From positions 58,645,049 to 58,709,048 of the forward strand of contig NC_092560.1 in NCBI RefSeq assembly GCF_037038585.1: a DNA stretch of 64,000 nucleotides, read 5' to 3'. The translations under genes were made by a program, and so were the position numbers. The DNA comes from Patagioenas fasciata. Taxonomy: Eukaryota > Chordata > Aves > Columbiformes > Columbidae. Below, one piece after another: positions 26,501-41,336 of the stretch. Each line of letters begins with the position of its first letter. Within the stretch, counting starts at the first letter, position 1. The notes under the pieces were generated by a model that had not been told where the DNA came from, did not search any database, and worked only from the letters and a program-made list of their open reading frames with translations.

Positions 26501-27858
26501 GACTTTTTTTTGATCTTGTGATCCTGCCACTGGAATTCTTAAACAGAGCAGACTGATATTATATATGCTTTCTCTCTTTCTGTGTTGGGTTTGAGGAGTG
26601 TCTCAGTGAGACTGGGCTGTATGCAGGGAAACACAAATAGCTTTGAGAGCCTGGCCCAGCAAGATGGTAACTCTAGGATTTGCCCTTGGCTTTCAGGTCC
26701 AGATTCAGCCTACATTTATCTTCAAACCAGTCAGGTTTACACACAAAGGGACACTACTCTCTGTTTGCAAACAAAACAACAGATAAGAGGGCTGTGTATT
26801 CCACCCATGGTATTTGCACATCTAAAATCCCATCTATGTAATTGCCCTCTTAGGTAGACAATATGTTTTTTAATTGCAAAACTGAGATCTTGTTTAAGAA
26901 TCTAAGACAGTGCAGAAGTCCACCTAAGGCTGATCTGCTGCTTCCACCCTGCACCTCAAAGGCAGAAGGTATCTCCCGTTCCTTGTGACTGTGGCTGTGC
27001 CCTCAGAACATTCATTTCCCAAACCAGTGAAAATTTGCAGAGAGTGCTCCATTCATGCTGCCTACTGCCTGCTGGGCACATCTGCATGCTTGTGTTCATG
27101 GCCCAATCAACCATGATGAACAATGCCACAAACCCCAATAGTGATGAAAAACTGCCGAGGCAAGAAGAGGATGCACATGCAGTACTTCTTAGGCTTCTTA
27201 CTATGGCTTACCACACTAAACAGAGAAATGCTGCAAAGGTCACAAGACTAGACTAAGATAACTCAATGGTGTGGCCAGTTAGTGTGTGTTAGTTCCAGAG
27301 AAACATGGGGCTACACAGAGCTATGGCTGACCTGATCCAGTGACGGCAGGTCTCGCTTGGAGGGGTAGGTTAGACTCAAGCTCTCCAGGTGTCCTGCCAG
27401 CCACCAACTTCCACAATTCTGTGTTCAAAGTGCTAGTGCAGCTGTAGATGCAGCGCCATTTGCTCTCTTGCTAAACCTACATGCCTGAACCCAGTTGCAA
27501 CCAACTCACCTGTCCACACTCATCTGACCTACACTTGGTGTCCTCTAGAGTGTAAGAGGAATTCACTCAAAGAACTCACCTTTCTCTACCAATTATACAG
27601 GGGAACGAGGGAGAATAGATCAGTGGTATGTGTCCACACAACAGTTGTCTGAGTTAGGTCAGGTGAATACTACCCAGGCTTTCAACTGAGATAAATACCA
27701 CAGTATTCTTGTGGACCCTGTGTTAAAATACCATTTATAGCTATATAGAGATAGGAAATAGTGAACCAATATAATGAGTATGACATAGTGCCCAGACTCA
27801 TCAAGGGACTACATTACTCTGCAGGTGGTGAAAGGCAGTTGAGAAGACAAGAGAAGAA
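17582..27858. other. gene-free intergenic DNA
   Basis: Ten kilobases on both strands without a frame that looks like a conserved protein and without recognised RNA genes. At 19396-19510 the sequence resembles an old dispersed amniote repeat (words like ATAAGAA, GGTCAGA and CTAGCCCAATATCCT). Poly-A/T runs occur, for example, at 25719-25730 and 25849-25861. A cluster of AP-1/Maf-like and GATA words lies at 26334-26370. Confidence 0.5.
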
Positions 27859-27915
27859 TAGATTATTTCAGTGGGAAGGGATCTAAAACCATCATCCAGT
27901 CCAACTGCCTGACCA
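27859..27915 (-). mobile_element. relic CR1 3' end, minus orientation
   Basis: The words GTGGGAAGGGATCTAAAACCATCATCCAGTCCAACTGCC match, with substitutions, the reverse complement of the CR1 3' UTR. Only about 55 bp is recognisable, so it is an old copy with uncertain limits. Confidence 0.6.
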
Positions 27916-30900
27916 CTTAAATATAATGCAAGGCTAAAATGCAGTGGAAAGAAAAACAAGGCCTTTTTAGTGTTAGTTGAGCAGTAGGAAATAAGAAGAA
28001 CATCATGAAATTGTCCTCAAGGAAGAAGAGAGATACGTAAAATATCTGCTGATTTAACAGATAAGTGTACCTACTGGGTGAAATTAATATTTTTCAACAT
28101 CATATTGAACTGTGGAAACAGAACAGACTTGTGAGTTTTTAGGAGAGTTCAGTTTTCCAGAACTTGAGTATTTCAGAAAAAAGGACAGGGTTTGTGAATA
28201 AGGTTTTTTATTTAACATTGACCTCTGAACAGTTAGCCTTTTTCTGTTATATTGGTCATTTGTACTCCTAAGTATGGCAAATATTAAAGAAATTAGTTGG
28301 TCAAACATGAAACTAAACAAAGTGGCTACGAGCATCCATGCACTGTCTTGGTGGAAATAGCTCCTGAGGTAGTCAGCAGAGAGCAAGAACCACAGAGGAA
28401 CCAGAGCAACAACATGCCCAAGAACTCAGGGCAATGATAGACCCTTTCCCCTCCTCTCTGTTGATGACTGATCCCAAACACCAAACTGGGAAGAATGAAG
28501 AACCTGAAACATCTTGGATGAAATGTGATTCTGACTTCCTTCCATCCTGTCTGGCACTTAAATAGAAGATCCAGATCCCTATCTTAAACCCTTATCAAGG
28601 AAGGAAGAATGGTGTTAAAACTCTGTGCATTCAGAGGGTGAGTAACCGCGGATATGACAAGGGAATTAGGCATTTCATTCATTTCTAAAACATTTTATCT
28701 GAGTCCATCTTCACAAGGTCAATCAGCTCTGATGGCAGGTGAAAGGATATGTCAGCTGTAGGAATTAAATATGAAGCCACAGTTTCATTCAGACCACACA
28801 ATTGCTCTGGCATAGCCAAGGCACAGTGCATGGGTACAGAACTCGAAGCTGACATTCTAACAGGTGCTGCTAAGAAAGCAGAAAGTTGGAAAAGAAGGAA
28901 ATTAGGACACTCTAATCTAGAGGTCTACGTGCTGGGAGAGAACCCAGAACCAAAGCTCTTCAAGGGTGATATCCGAGAGTGGGAGGTGACCTTGCTGGTA
29001 TTCTGGAGACTTCATCTGTTACTCTTGAGCTTCACTTGGAATGGAAAGAACTTTATTTGGGGGAATGTATACTTTTATAATTTGAGAGATAAATATGCTT
29101 AGAGAACAAAACCAAGTAGGAAGCTTTGTTACGGTATCCTTAATAAAACATCTGTTTTTTTCTTTTTTTTTTTTTTTTCTCCCCTCCCCAGCAGGATTTC
29201 CAGAAAGAAAAAGCTATTTTGCTCAGGTTGTGAAATCTTAAGTTGATGCTATTGGGAGGAAATATATCTGATTCAGTAATGGAATGAAAAAAAACTGCTT
29301 TCAAGGTCTGGAAGTTCAAAAGATGAAATGTCACAACTGGAACAACCAAATAACCTAAGATTTCTTAGAATTTCCTCACCTGAAATGTGGCCAGATCTCA
29401 CTTGGCTGAGCAGATGAGAAAAAATTCACAGGAATTCAGTGGGAGCAGGGCTGTTCATGGCCATCGTGGAACTTTTTCAGAGTATTTTGGATTACACAGC
29501 CTGCTAGAAAGAGAACAGTTGTGTATTTTAAGAATTCATATAAAATATACAGGTTATCCAGAAGTTAAATGCTCCAAAAGGAGAAAATAAGGTAATTAAA
29601 AACCTCTGTATGAAGTCATATAATATGGATTTTTATTCATATTATATCACATACTACTTTTTTGGCCTGTTCTTAGTAGTCCTAAATACTAACAGCAGTA
29701 ATGAAGGAAAATAATGGTGTCACATATTCAAAGCAGAATACCAAGTGCCAATTACAATAAATCTGCAACCACTAATAGGGGACAGACATGTAGCTTTGAA
29801 TCTGAGATCTTGCTTTAAATCTTACAACATCATTTCTCAGAAAGCTGCTACTTAAGAACACATGAAACAAAAATATCAAACCATGAGAATTTGGTAGTGA
29901 TCCTGAATAGCTACTACATTACTTGTGAGCTCACTTTAATGGTTGTTTCAGCCAACAGATCTATCCCTTGGTGGTCTTCCTGGCATGGGTTTTCTGGGAC
30001 ACACTACCATTTTGTGTTCTACCACAATATTTCTATAATGACTTGGAAGAAGAGAATCTAAACCTCCCAAACTCTATTTTGACATTAAATTTCTTAGTTG
30101 CTCTGCTGTAGCTACTTATTGCAAAACCAAGATATTATGCAAAGGTCAATGGCTAGGAGTGTATCACATGTCCAGAGAGGCAGAAATAAAAGTAGGATAG
30201 CCAAAACCAGTGAAAAAGATTTAAGATCTACATGTTAGATGCATTACACCCTGGTAGTTACACTGGTGGCTCTTGATGCACCAGTGAATATAAATTATAC
30301 ACTACCTTTTTGCAGAAAGAATATGGGCTTCATTTGCTTAGAAAGAAAAGTAGTTGGCAAACCATTTTGAAGAAAATATTTCTGGCCATGTTTGCTAGTA
30401 TTTTCTGAAAGGATTCTGGATTTTTGAATTACCTCTGTATCTCTATGTGATCCATGTTTTCTCTCAAATGGAAACTATAGCCGAATTTACACACACAGAG
30501 GCAAACCGTTTAAGGTTGCCTTAATTGACTTTGAACCCTTCTGACTTCTAAAGAGGAATGTAATCACAAACTAATTTTTAAGAATTATTGTAATAATTTA
30601 TTAGAATAGGAGAGTAAGTACTAATAAATAATAACCTGTCATTGGTGTTTTCAAAAGATCCAAACCTCGTTCACAATTCCACATGGAAAGTATTTGTGAG
30701 GCCTCCAATATGATACCCAAAGACTGTGATTAATGTCATGTGCCTGTTTATTTTTCCCCTGAGAACCTGAAAGGGTAAAAAAAAAAGATCACAACTAAAC
30801 AAAAGCATATCAATAACAGGAAACTGTTGGTGAGAAATACCCCGATCTTCCTGTAAATTCACGTCACCACATTCCCCAGGGACAAAGGTGCGTGAACAGC

Positions 30901-33900
30901 ATGGTAAATAATTATGATTTAATATGAGGCCTTGCAATGCTGTTTACAGTTTAACAACAAAAAGGAATTGTTTCTCAAGGCGCAAAATAAGCAAATAATA
31001 GAAACACATATCAATATAATCAGGAAATGATGATGTTATGTCTGGGTCAGCTGCTGAAAACAGATTGCAATCTATCAAAGTATCAACCTGGTATCTCTGT
31101 GCAGCCCATGGAGAAATGTCAGTGATGGGAGTGAGTCTCTGGTTTGCATGCCAGTCATCTTACTCTGATCATTTTATGAAAGTGCTGGGTACTGGGGTCT
31201 TGCAGAAGGCTTTTCACAGCTATTTTCATTTGTTGATCTTTAAGGCATTTGACACTTGTATTCATTGAAAGCATCTAAAAGGATTTCTCGCATTTTGCAT
31301 TACAAAACTGAAAATAAAACACTAGGGGAGGAGAGAATGGAAGGAACAGTAACAGCTGGTCTTTTTCAGGAAGGTTACCTTGTTGACTCTAGCCAGCAAA
31401 TCAGGAATAATGAGAAAAAAAATAATTGCAGAAACACAGTGGTGAGTTTCAACAGACAGCAGCGAAGCTTCATATTCATAATGAAAAATATATTGTTGTG
31501 ACAAATATAAAAATCACATAGGGAAGAAAAGGAATTCCAGACCATGCTTGTCAGATTTTAAAGTTAAGCAGGGTCAGATCAGGTCAAAGCCTGACTGAGG
31601 AAACATCAAGAATTTTCTTAGTGTTGCCTGAAATAGCAGGGATGACTGGGGAGACTTTTCTCCATCACTCAAGACTGAAATGAAGCTTCAACACTTGACG
31701 TGTGTCAAGTACCAGCTTTTAGGATTGCAAACATTCCCTAAAGCTCCCAAGAATGAACTAATATTTGAAGAACTCTATTTTTTTCCTTTAGCCATACTAT
31801 TATCCTCAAAAGTATTCTGGAGCTTATCACCTATTTTAGTGTCCGCTCCTGCTAAATGAATCTGTGTGTGTATGACAGTCATGTATAGGAACCGTAGGGA
31901 GTAGGCAGAAAGCTTTGCACAGTCTTCTTGAATTAAAGCATGTGCTTTATTATACCCACTGCAAATGAAATCCACTGTTAATTTTGTTTGTCTGTGCCTG
32001 CCTGCCATCCAAAACAGACAATTTCTACACTGTTGTCAGGATAATGCCAATCATCTTAACAGATGCTTGTGCTTTTATCTGTGCTCTACATCACATTCCT
32101 TGAAGAGAAGGCTGCCAGAAACAAACAGGTTTTCTGAAAGTACATAAGGGAACAATGGACAATAAGAGTTGTTCCATACCACTGGGTATAAACAAGAACA
32201 AAACCCAGTTCACATGGATTGAAAAACACTGTTTATCAAGATGTAAGCCAGTGGCTGGCAGATTGCAGATGATATTTGGATTTGTTGAAGCACTAGAGCA
32301 GGCTGCAGACACTTGATTTGTTAAAAAAGGCACTGCTAGGGCTGGATGGAGCTATTGGTATAGTTCAGGTTGATTCTGTAAACAGTTTTGGAATGATAAA
32401 AAGGAGAGAACTTATTTATCAAACCATGGAATTTTAAGAAGTTTTCAAATAAAGTACTGCAAAGGTTTTTTTGAAATGACACTTCAGGACTGTCAATTGG
32501 CATTCCAACTTTCCAAAAACCAGATTAGGAAAAGGATATAAGTTTAAAAGACATTAAAGCTGTCTGGCAGATAAGGTGTCTTTTCCTCCTAAGGCAGCCA
32601 GGATGCTCAGACAGTATACAATGAACAAGAGAAAACAATCTCTCTCCCCTCCATACCTAAAATGCTTTTATCTCCTCTCCCCCCATCTGCCTTCCTGTAT
32701 TCTTTCAGAACGCAGCCTCTGGTCCTGTTGGAGGACATGGCTGGATAAGGGGAGAAAGGGAGGAAGGGAAATACTTGCCAGAACTGGATGGGAAGGGGAG
32801 GTGCTGTCAGTGACTGAATTGTTATTTTTGGCTTATGAGTTCTTAAAAGTATTCTTTCAATTGATTATTTGTTATGACTAAAAACCAAAGCTAAGAGATA
32901 TGCTTAAAATTAAGCTCAGCTAAATGCAATTAGAAATGTTTTAAAGATGCCTTTTCTCCCTGCTGCCCCCCACAAAGGAATCAGTGCTTTTGTGATAAAG
33001 TGGGCAAACTAATCTGATTATTTTTTAGGATATATGCTTCATCATCCTGATGCCTATAAGCAATAAAACTTTGTTTCACTGTGGTTGCTTCCCAGCACTG
33101 CTGAAAAGGAAATAAATGTTTGGTTTATGGGTCTAATAAAATATTTCATTTCACCACATTTTTTACCACAATTTTTTCCAAGGCACACCCGAAATATTTC
33201 CCCTCAGTTTCCTTTTGGCTTAGTCACTTATCTGAAAAACCAAATAATCCACACCATTCTACACGTATATGATTAAGAAACAAATACTTTAGAGCTAACT
33301 GCTTCTTTGACTGTTGATCGTGTTTTCAGAAAATTGTTATAATGACAAGGAAAGGTAATAGCTAATTTTAATCTAAACATTATTCTCCATTGTTGGAAGA
33401 GCAATGTGAATGCCTTGCATGCTTCCTAAGAACTACTTAAAACACCTAGTGAACTTTACCTAGGTACCAAAACAGCCCTGCAAATTAGACAAGGACTGCA
33501 TATATTTATTTTCCAATTTACATCTGGGGAAGCCAAGATGAGAAGATGTAATGAGTCATCAGAAAAATAAGATTCATACTGGAAAATGAATGGTATATAA
33601 GACTCTAAGATTCTGATCTTTTGACAAAACCAGTAGGGATTATTTCCTTGAATTTATCAGAATATTTGCAGACAAATAAACACACCAACTTGCTGTGTCC
33701 CAATCTCAACAAGTGCAGGTTTGTAAAAAGTTACTCCTAAAAAATTGTATCAGTATTTATGTATTTTTCTCATATTATTCTTGCTGTTGCTTATAGCATT
33801 AATGAGGTGAAGACAAAGTGAGGAATTATCTTTTTTTCTATGAGGACGCTGTATAGTAAGTTATGTTACTAATAGGAAAAAAAAAAAATTAAACCCCAGG

Positions 33901-36900
33901 ATGCTAAGTTATCATTTAGCTCATTGGAATATACTTTTTTCACAATGGTAACTTGCAGCAACACCAACTCAGATGCTCAGATGGTGTAAATCAGCATTGC
34001 TGCACTCACTGAAGCAGAAATTATACCATTCATCTAGACTTAGGGCCCGTTTAGTTTGGTATAAGTTTTCACAAGTTCTCCTTGGAAAAGCAAATCACTG
34101 CAGTGTCCATATTTCAGTGATTTATTAATAGACATTTGTTCATAAATCTCAATGGTCTCCAAAGCATCTCTTTTCACACTTCAAAAGTTTTCTTTGCCTG
34201 ATTTGCTGTGGTGTCTGTCACACCGGTGCTGGCATGTGCCTATCCTCACCAGCTAGTGTATATGAGATTTCACAGTTACTCTCTGATTTTACAAACACAA
34301 ATAATCGGCGACTTTGTGGTTTCTTTGACAAATGTTGACCTTTTACTGCAAGTGTTTCTACTGAAAATTAATATGAGGGAGGTGTTAAACAGTCAAAATA
34401 ATGTAATTGCTTAGTTGGATCATGTGAAACAGCAGCAACTGGGAAGTATTGTTTCTAGACAAAGACAAGACGTTAAGCCCATTGGTTACGATGTGTACAA
34501 CTCCTAACTCAGTTTTCTAGGTAGGTGAACAGGCTGCTTGGGTTTTGAAAACAACTGGCCATGCAGCAGCTTGTCTTGGAACTGCAAGGAGATGATGGAT
34601 GCCTAACATTTTAGGTGAAAAGGACTGGAAGCTCAAAGGAAATCCTTCTTTCTGGTGGAGGATGGAGAGCTCAGTCAGGCATGCCTTCCACAGAGAGTGT
34701 CAAAGGCAGAGAGTGAAAGAACAAGTAAATTTCTCTCTTTGTTCCTACTTCCTTTTTGAGGACTGTTAAACAAATGGGGAAATATCCTATAAAGATTATA
34801 CACCAGGGAAAGCAACACTCTCAGTGAGTCTATTTCTAAAGTCATACTGCATTCAGAGAATTCTGAGCAGTTGCAAAATACAGCTCTGAGGCTGCACATA
34901 CTGGCAAAGACCCTGTTCGACTGTCCGATAGAGGATTAAATTGACCTCTGTGAGCAAATGCAAATGTTAAGGATATATTTACAATATATGGATTCTGATG
35001 CTTAAAGGAGCAGGTACTTGTGTGGTGGAAGAGACTTGGATCACTACAGTCCATAGTGAGTCTCTTTCCTACTTCTAATTATTTTCATTGGATCACATGG
35101 CTGAAAGCTGCAGCTTAGTGAAACAAAACAAAACAAAACCCCTCCATATTGTATTTAAGGAAAAAGCTATTATCTGCAACATACCACTATTCAAATGTCA
35201 GATATCAAATGACTAATCCTGTTTTTCCCATATGAAAATCTGCATTTGCACAAAGGAAGGAAACTAATTGCTTTCTTTCAAATCTCTACACTCTTTAAGC
35301 ATCACAAAAATCTTGCTTGATCTACCAAGCATTATATTTTATGAGTGTCAATTTTAGAGCTCTGGAGTGAGGAGTGGGTTGGAAGAAATTAGAGAGGCCC
35401 ATAAACCACACACTATCAGGTGGGTCTGATACTGCTCTCATTGTCAGTGTTTTCCAGACACTGCAGTTCAACTGGATTTGGTGGTGCCCCATCAGTAGGA
35501 GTGAGGAGGGGGCGGGGCTCTCTGCGGGCTGACTGTTTCTCAGGAAACACCCACACAAGTAGTTAGCCCTGAGATCTCATCACAGGAGTCGTACTAGATT
35601 TGGCTGACCTCTGCCACTGTTAATGAGAAAATCGGGACAATACTGGGACAGCAAAGCTTTTTGTAGTTTCAGGGTGTTTCGGTCAATGTCTACCTCAAAG
35701 GGTTCTCACTGGCAGCACAAGACTAACCCTGCCAGGAGAAGCAGGATTGTCACCAGAAAATTGCACACATCAATGTGCTGTGAATACAGAGTGGAGCACA
35801 GCACAATGGAGATGCATGTCCATTTTCCTCTTATGCTGGGTAAAAGGAGCAGGGAAGCCAAAATAAACCAGACACGCTGTGCTTAAAAGCTAAAGTATTT
35901 GCAGAAGAAGCATGGCCAGAGTATGTAACAATAAAAAGTATTGTTCTTCTGTGCAAAGAATACAAATGTAGAGGCTCGGAAAACCACATTCTTTGTGAGC
36001 CTAAAAAAGAAGGGAGAGAAGGTCCACTCTTTTGAAGGAGAATGGGACTGCAACTGGAAGCTTGGGGGTCTGCCTATGAAACAATTATAAACTCTCTGGA
36101 TTGCCCTGGCTTTGGGGAAAAATGCTGACTGTAAAATGAAATGATCAGTGAAACTTCTTCCTTAATTCATTAGGATACTTACTCTTTCTTTATTCTTTCT
36201 TCTGTCCTAGCCACACACATACAGATAGTCACATACTGACTGCAGGACAGGCAGCAAGGCAGGTACTAGCAAGGAAGAAACTGGCTTCTTTTTCCCTTCT
36301 GCTCTTTTTTCCTTTACATTTTTTTTCCTTTTCCTTGTCTGTCAACATGTCTTTCTATTCTTTCTCTACCCACCACGATCCTCTAGGTCTTCTTGATTCC
36401 TGACAGAAGTTGGACTGACCATCATTATCCGGGCTCCCTCTATTTTGAAGCAACTAACCTCTGACTGCTCTTGACTCCAGTGATGCTGCTGTGGACAATT
36501 TCCACTTTGAAACTGTCACAGGAAGTGGACGTACCTTTAAAGCAGCAGTTCACTGAATGTGAGTCTCCAGGCCCAGCTGCTGTTTTCAACCACCATATCA
36601 CCTGACTTCTCTGGCTGGGAGGACTATACCTAGTGCTTAGAGTACCACAGCACATCTAGAGACCTGTTCTCAACCAAGGCCACAAGTTTTACTAGTGCTG
36701 ATAGTGCTACTGCTAGTGTGGAGACAGTGGGGAAGCACGGGGAAAGCCTGCTCAGATGACAGCTGTCATTCCTAAACTGCTGAAGAGAAAAGCGATTCCC
36801 ATCCCAGCAGAACCCCAAAGCACCAGCTGAAAAACAAGCAGCACTACATAGATCTGAGATGATTGCTAAAAGATGGAAGGAAAAACTAAATCTCCAATAT

Positions 36901-39571
36901 CTGATGCAGATTTTGCTCTGAAAGACATTGCAGATGAGGCCTGCAATCACCCGTGACTGGTCAGGGCCTGAGATTGTATTTCTTGTCTTACAAGCAGTCA
37001 TTCATGAACACGAGCTGCTACGAGAGCAGCTTGACATCTCTCAGGTGATCTTGTTGCCATCTATGACTTTTGCAACAAGTTGTCCTAGCTAAATAATAGC
37101 AAGGAAACTAGCTTTCATCAGTGATCAGTCTAAAAATGATACACAGGAATGGTATGTGATCAGACACTTGGAAAAACCACAGAGCAACAGCGTTATTGAT
37201 ATCGGAGCCCCTGTCTGAATAGAAGGCTGGGCAGATGTGCAGTGAGATGTGGGACTATGTGCATGGACAGTGGGTGGGCAACAGTTGGGTTTATGGACTG
37301 CTTACACACAGCATGGGGAAGGGCTAAGAGTCCAGCACCTCCCGTATCTATGTCTACAGGCATACTACCTGGAATAACAAAGACACTCCATAAAGTGAAG
37401 TAGGTATCGTTGACACAATTTACAGATATGGAAGTCTGTAGCTCGTGTTGGCTTCATCGTACATCTCTCTCCCAGCTCCCTCGGGGCCACCCCAACCACT
37501 GAAACATTCCTCGGTAGTAACAGCACAGAGTGAACTGGCTCCAGTTAAGCTGGTCTGGACAGTGGGGTGGGATACAATAACCAGCCTGCTTCCAAAATGT
37601 AATCTCAGGGTTGAAATACCACACACCAGAACAAAGTGTTCACACTGAGTTTATTAGGGCACTGAGGGATCTGCCAGACAGGATGAGTTAAACATGCTTG
37701 GAGTGTTAAGAGGTAGCCTTTCAAACTGACACTGTCTTTCCTGAGAGAATTAATGGATTAAAAATTAAAACCATCTTGTTTTTCTTTGTATAAGGAATTG
37801 TCCTGTCTGGGAAACACTGAGAAACCTGGCTGGATGACATTAGCCACAGAGTGGCAAAAACTGAAGCTATGTAAGGACTTGTTCCCCCAAAAAAATATAG
37901 CCTGAAAAAATTATAGCTGTTAGGAGTCAACTTTCACCAGTGACCATGTCACCTCAAGACCTGCTATATCTCCATGTTTTTATGTGTACTAGATTGACTT
38001 CTTGGATTAAAACCCATCCCTGTCAAGCTCAATGCAAATACTTTCGCTGTTAGCAGACCCTTACATTGGTACTATTATTTGCCTTTCCATTCAAGGCCAC
38101 ATATCAGTGAATTAGTAGCATCTGTTTCATCAAGGACAGTAGATTTGATGTTCTTTTCGATGCTCTTTGTATCTCTGTTTCGCTCAAAATTGCTCCTGTA
38201 CTTTCCCAGGTCCTCTCAGCCAACGCACTGCTTCCAGGCACCTGAGTGCCTAGCCAGCAGCTCAGCCTTCAAATCCCATTCATCCAAATTCTATGGCAAA
38301 ACCTACACAATATATAAAATATTAACCTTTTTAATCATTACAGAAACATACCTCCAAAGTATTCAAAATCTAGAGACAGTTCTACATAATGTCCCTTTTG
38401 CAGCCCAGCTCACCACATCTCACGTCAATCTACTATTTCGCTCTTTCCTCTTTATTCATCAGACCTAATTCCTACCGCATTGGACAGTGCTCACTTCTAA
38501 ACTCTCAATGCAGCGAGAAGCACAGCTCTTTTGTTACCCCAGGCAAATACACGATAATGAGAGACTGCCATTACTTGCAATGCAACTGCTTTAGTATGAG
38601 CAAAACAGTCAACATTTTGAAGGCTGTGAAAATAGCTAGCATAAGCTAGAGATAATTTAGCAAGAGCAACAGCACCCGTGAAAGATGCATGCAAGACAGA
38701 AATCCAAGGCAGATGTACAAGCTACTATCAACAGAGGGTATTGATTTACAGGAAGAGGCAGCTTTCTGCATAGCAATGGTGTGAACTTACTATTGCTGCA
38801 ATTTGGTAAGCAACCGCAAAATCAAAGCCATACAAAATGCATTTACAATTGCACCTTTTCATACAGGCAGCAGGAATGAGAGCCATGTGAGTATGAGAGC
38901 AAGAGGGCTGTACAGATATCACTCACTTCTAGTGATATTATAGGCAGCACATGCAAAACCACTACATGCGCAATCAGAGTAATAACAATGATGCTAAGGA
39001 CAGATCTCACTAATCCAGCATTCACTTGGTGAAACAAAGAGGTATTACCATTATTGGAAGAATCTGAACCATTTTCACAGGCAAATGAGAAAAACAGGTC
39101 AGTGAGGATGAATATAAATTATTGTCCTAGAGAACAAGTGTCTAACCAAAGGGGACTGAGTCACAAACAATCACGAAGTTACTGATCAGCAGGAGTGGCA
39201 TGAAAAATACTGCTGGAAAAAAAAAAAAATTAGTAAAACTGCATAAATCATTGAAGTAAAATGCACCAGAAAAAAGAAAACTCAAAACTATGAGTTTTCT
39301 ATTTCACTGATTTTATTCAGCATTCTGACATAACTTGCTTGGAAATGTGCTGCTGCAGTGTCTGATCCCAAGACAGTCTCTAAACAGCCATGTTATGGAA
39401 TGAGATGATGTTTTTCACTAAAACCTAAGAACTTAAATTCTGCAAATGTCTTGTGGGAGATCGTGTGCCACTGCTTTGGAAGTGAAGCGCTCTCTGGGGA
39501 GTTCTTTTTCTCTGTCAGTGCGCTGAAGCCAGGGGCACGAAAGCAATTCCTTTAGCATCATCCCTTTCTTT

Positions 39572-39572
<1 letters not shown>
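27916..39572. other. gene-free intergenic DNA
   Basis: No convincing coding exon on either strand. Notable only are a 36-nt pyrimidine run at about 29154-29189 that ends in CAGCAG and so resembles a splice acceptor, and an AAAAC repeat at about 35129-35150. Composition is that of ordinary intergenic or untranslated non-coding RNA territory. Confidence 0.45.
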
Positions 39573-39643
<71 letters not shown>

Positions 39644-39644
39644 T
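39573..39644 (+). repeat. TATC/TGTC tetranucleotide microsatellite
   Basis: About ten TATC units pass directly into six TGTC units and return to TATC. A compound repeat of this kind is likely to vary in length between individuals. Confidence 0.95.
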
Positions 39645-40540
39645 TGCTGGACTTTTGTCTGACTCAGTCATTTTGCTTTGGTAAATAGGGATGAAGATCT
39701 GGTTCAAGACTCTCAGTTCTGACAGATTACCTCCCAGAAAACTTCTGGAGAAATGACCTGAAACTTGAATACACATTTGCAGAAGAGAGTATGCTAAACT
39801 GCAACACTAAACTCTGAACTTGGTGCAAATGGGAATTTCTTTTAAGGGCAGTGTGACAGTGCAGACTGTCCTGGAATAAAGAAACACATCACTACACAAT
39901 GAAACTGAAGAAATAAGCAACAATAATACAAGCTAAGGCTATGGCATCATTCAGCGCACTCCTCACATTTGTTTTAATAATCATAGTTTGATTTCAAGAA
40001 GATTTACTATGTAAACTAATATACTCATTATTATATTCTATAAATTAAGGAAATGAGTTGCTAAGAAATGATGAGAGATTGATCTGACTAGGAGAGACCA
40101 AATGTAGAGCATTCTGTGTTTGCTAACACATATTCTACGAGGAATAAGGCAGAGTCTACACCATGGTAGCCTCATAATATATACTCAGGCTTGTTTATAG
40201 CATGTATTACCTAAAGCTGTATTGAATTAGCAGAAAAAGCATTAACGTAACTGAGCAGCCATGACAATTCAGACATGAACATGAGCACAGCAGCTGAGGA
40301 TATCAGGTCTTTCACCACATGGCCTGTAGATGTGAACAGCTGCAAACAGATGTAATGGGCATTATTACCCCCGATGAAAGAAAAGAGAAGGAGGAAAATG
40401 CCTAAGCCCACAGCCCATGGATAGCTCCTGAGAGAAAATGCGGTATCTGGACTGCCTACATGGCAGGGATTGTCTTATTGCCCTGGTAACATCACTGCCC
40501 TGGGGATCTCGTTTGTGTTGGTCATGTCCTACTGAGGACT
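39645..40540. other. intergenic DNA
   Basis: Nothing recognised. The last 100 bp directly border the CR1 copy and form an open frame with it by chance. Confidence 0.5.
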
Positions 40541-41336
40541 ATAACCTGATGGAATTTAACAAGGGAAAGTGTAGAGTCCTGCATCTGGGCAGGAACAACC
40601 CCAGGTTCCAGTATAGGTTGGGGAATGACCTATTAGAGAGCAGTGTAGGGGAAAGGGACCCGGGGGTCCTGGTGGACAACAGGATGACCATGAGCCAGCA
40701 CTGTGCCCTTGTGGCCAGGAAGGCTAATGGCATCCTTGGGTGTATTACAAGGGGGGTGGTCAGTAGATCGAGAGAGGTCCTCCTTCCCCTCTACTCTGCC
40801 CTGGTGAGACCCCATCTGGAATATTGTGTCCAGTTCTGGGCCCCTCAGTTCAAGAAGGACAGGGAACTGCTGGAGAGAGTCCAGTGTAGGGCAACAAAGA
40901 TGATTAAGGGAGTGGAGCACCTCCCTTATGAAGAAAGGCTGAGGGAGCTGGGGCTCTTTAGTTTGGAGAAGAGGAGACTGAGGGGTGACCTTGTTAATGT
41001 TTATAAATATATAAAGGATGAGTGCCACGAGGATGGAGTCAGGCTCTTTTCAGTGGCAAACAATGATAGGACAAGGGGCAATGGGATCAAGCTGGAACAC
41101 AAGAGGTTCCACTTAAATCTGAGAAAGAACTTCTTCTCAGTGAGAGTAACAGAGAACTGGAACAGGCTACCCAGGGAGGTTGTGGAGTCTCCTTCCGTGG
41201 AGACATTCAAAGCCCGCCTGGACACTTTCCTGTGCGACCTCACCCAGGCGTTCCTGCTCCAGCAGGGGGATTGGACTAGATGATCTTTTGATGTCCCTTC
41301 CAATCCCAAACATATTGTGATACTGTGATACTGTGT
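40541..41336 (+). mobile_element. CR1 LINE, 5'-truncated copy A
   Basis: The translated segment from [10 protein letters not shown] to the stop is the C-terminal part of CR1 ORF2, after the reverse transcriptase core (motifs [47 protein letters not shown]-like). The 3' UTR has GGGGGATTGGACTAGATGATC and ends in tandem ATACTGTG units. The frame is open for about 240 residues, indicating a young insertion. It lacks the endonuclease and RT catalytic region, so it cannot move by itself. The usual stop after CDLT is changed to Gln here, extending the frame to the GGGATTGGACTAGATGA site. Confidence 0.96.

Noticed and set aside
29154-29200. Splice acceptor of an unknown exon after a long pyrimidine run
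   Set aside because: No protein-like frame or matching donor follows, so the run is probably a simple T-rich stretch.
39573-39644. CRISPR-like or satellite array
   Set aside because: The unit is a simple tetranucleotide without spacers, in a vertebrate genome.
40438-41283. 281-codon open frame as a host gene
   Set aside because: It is the C-terminal part of CR1 ORF2, joined to unrelated upstream codons, and has two further copies in the window.
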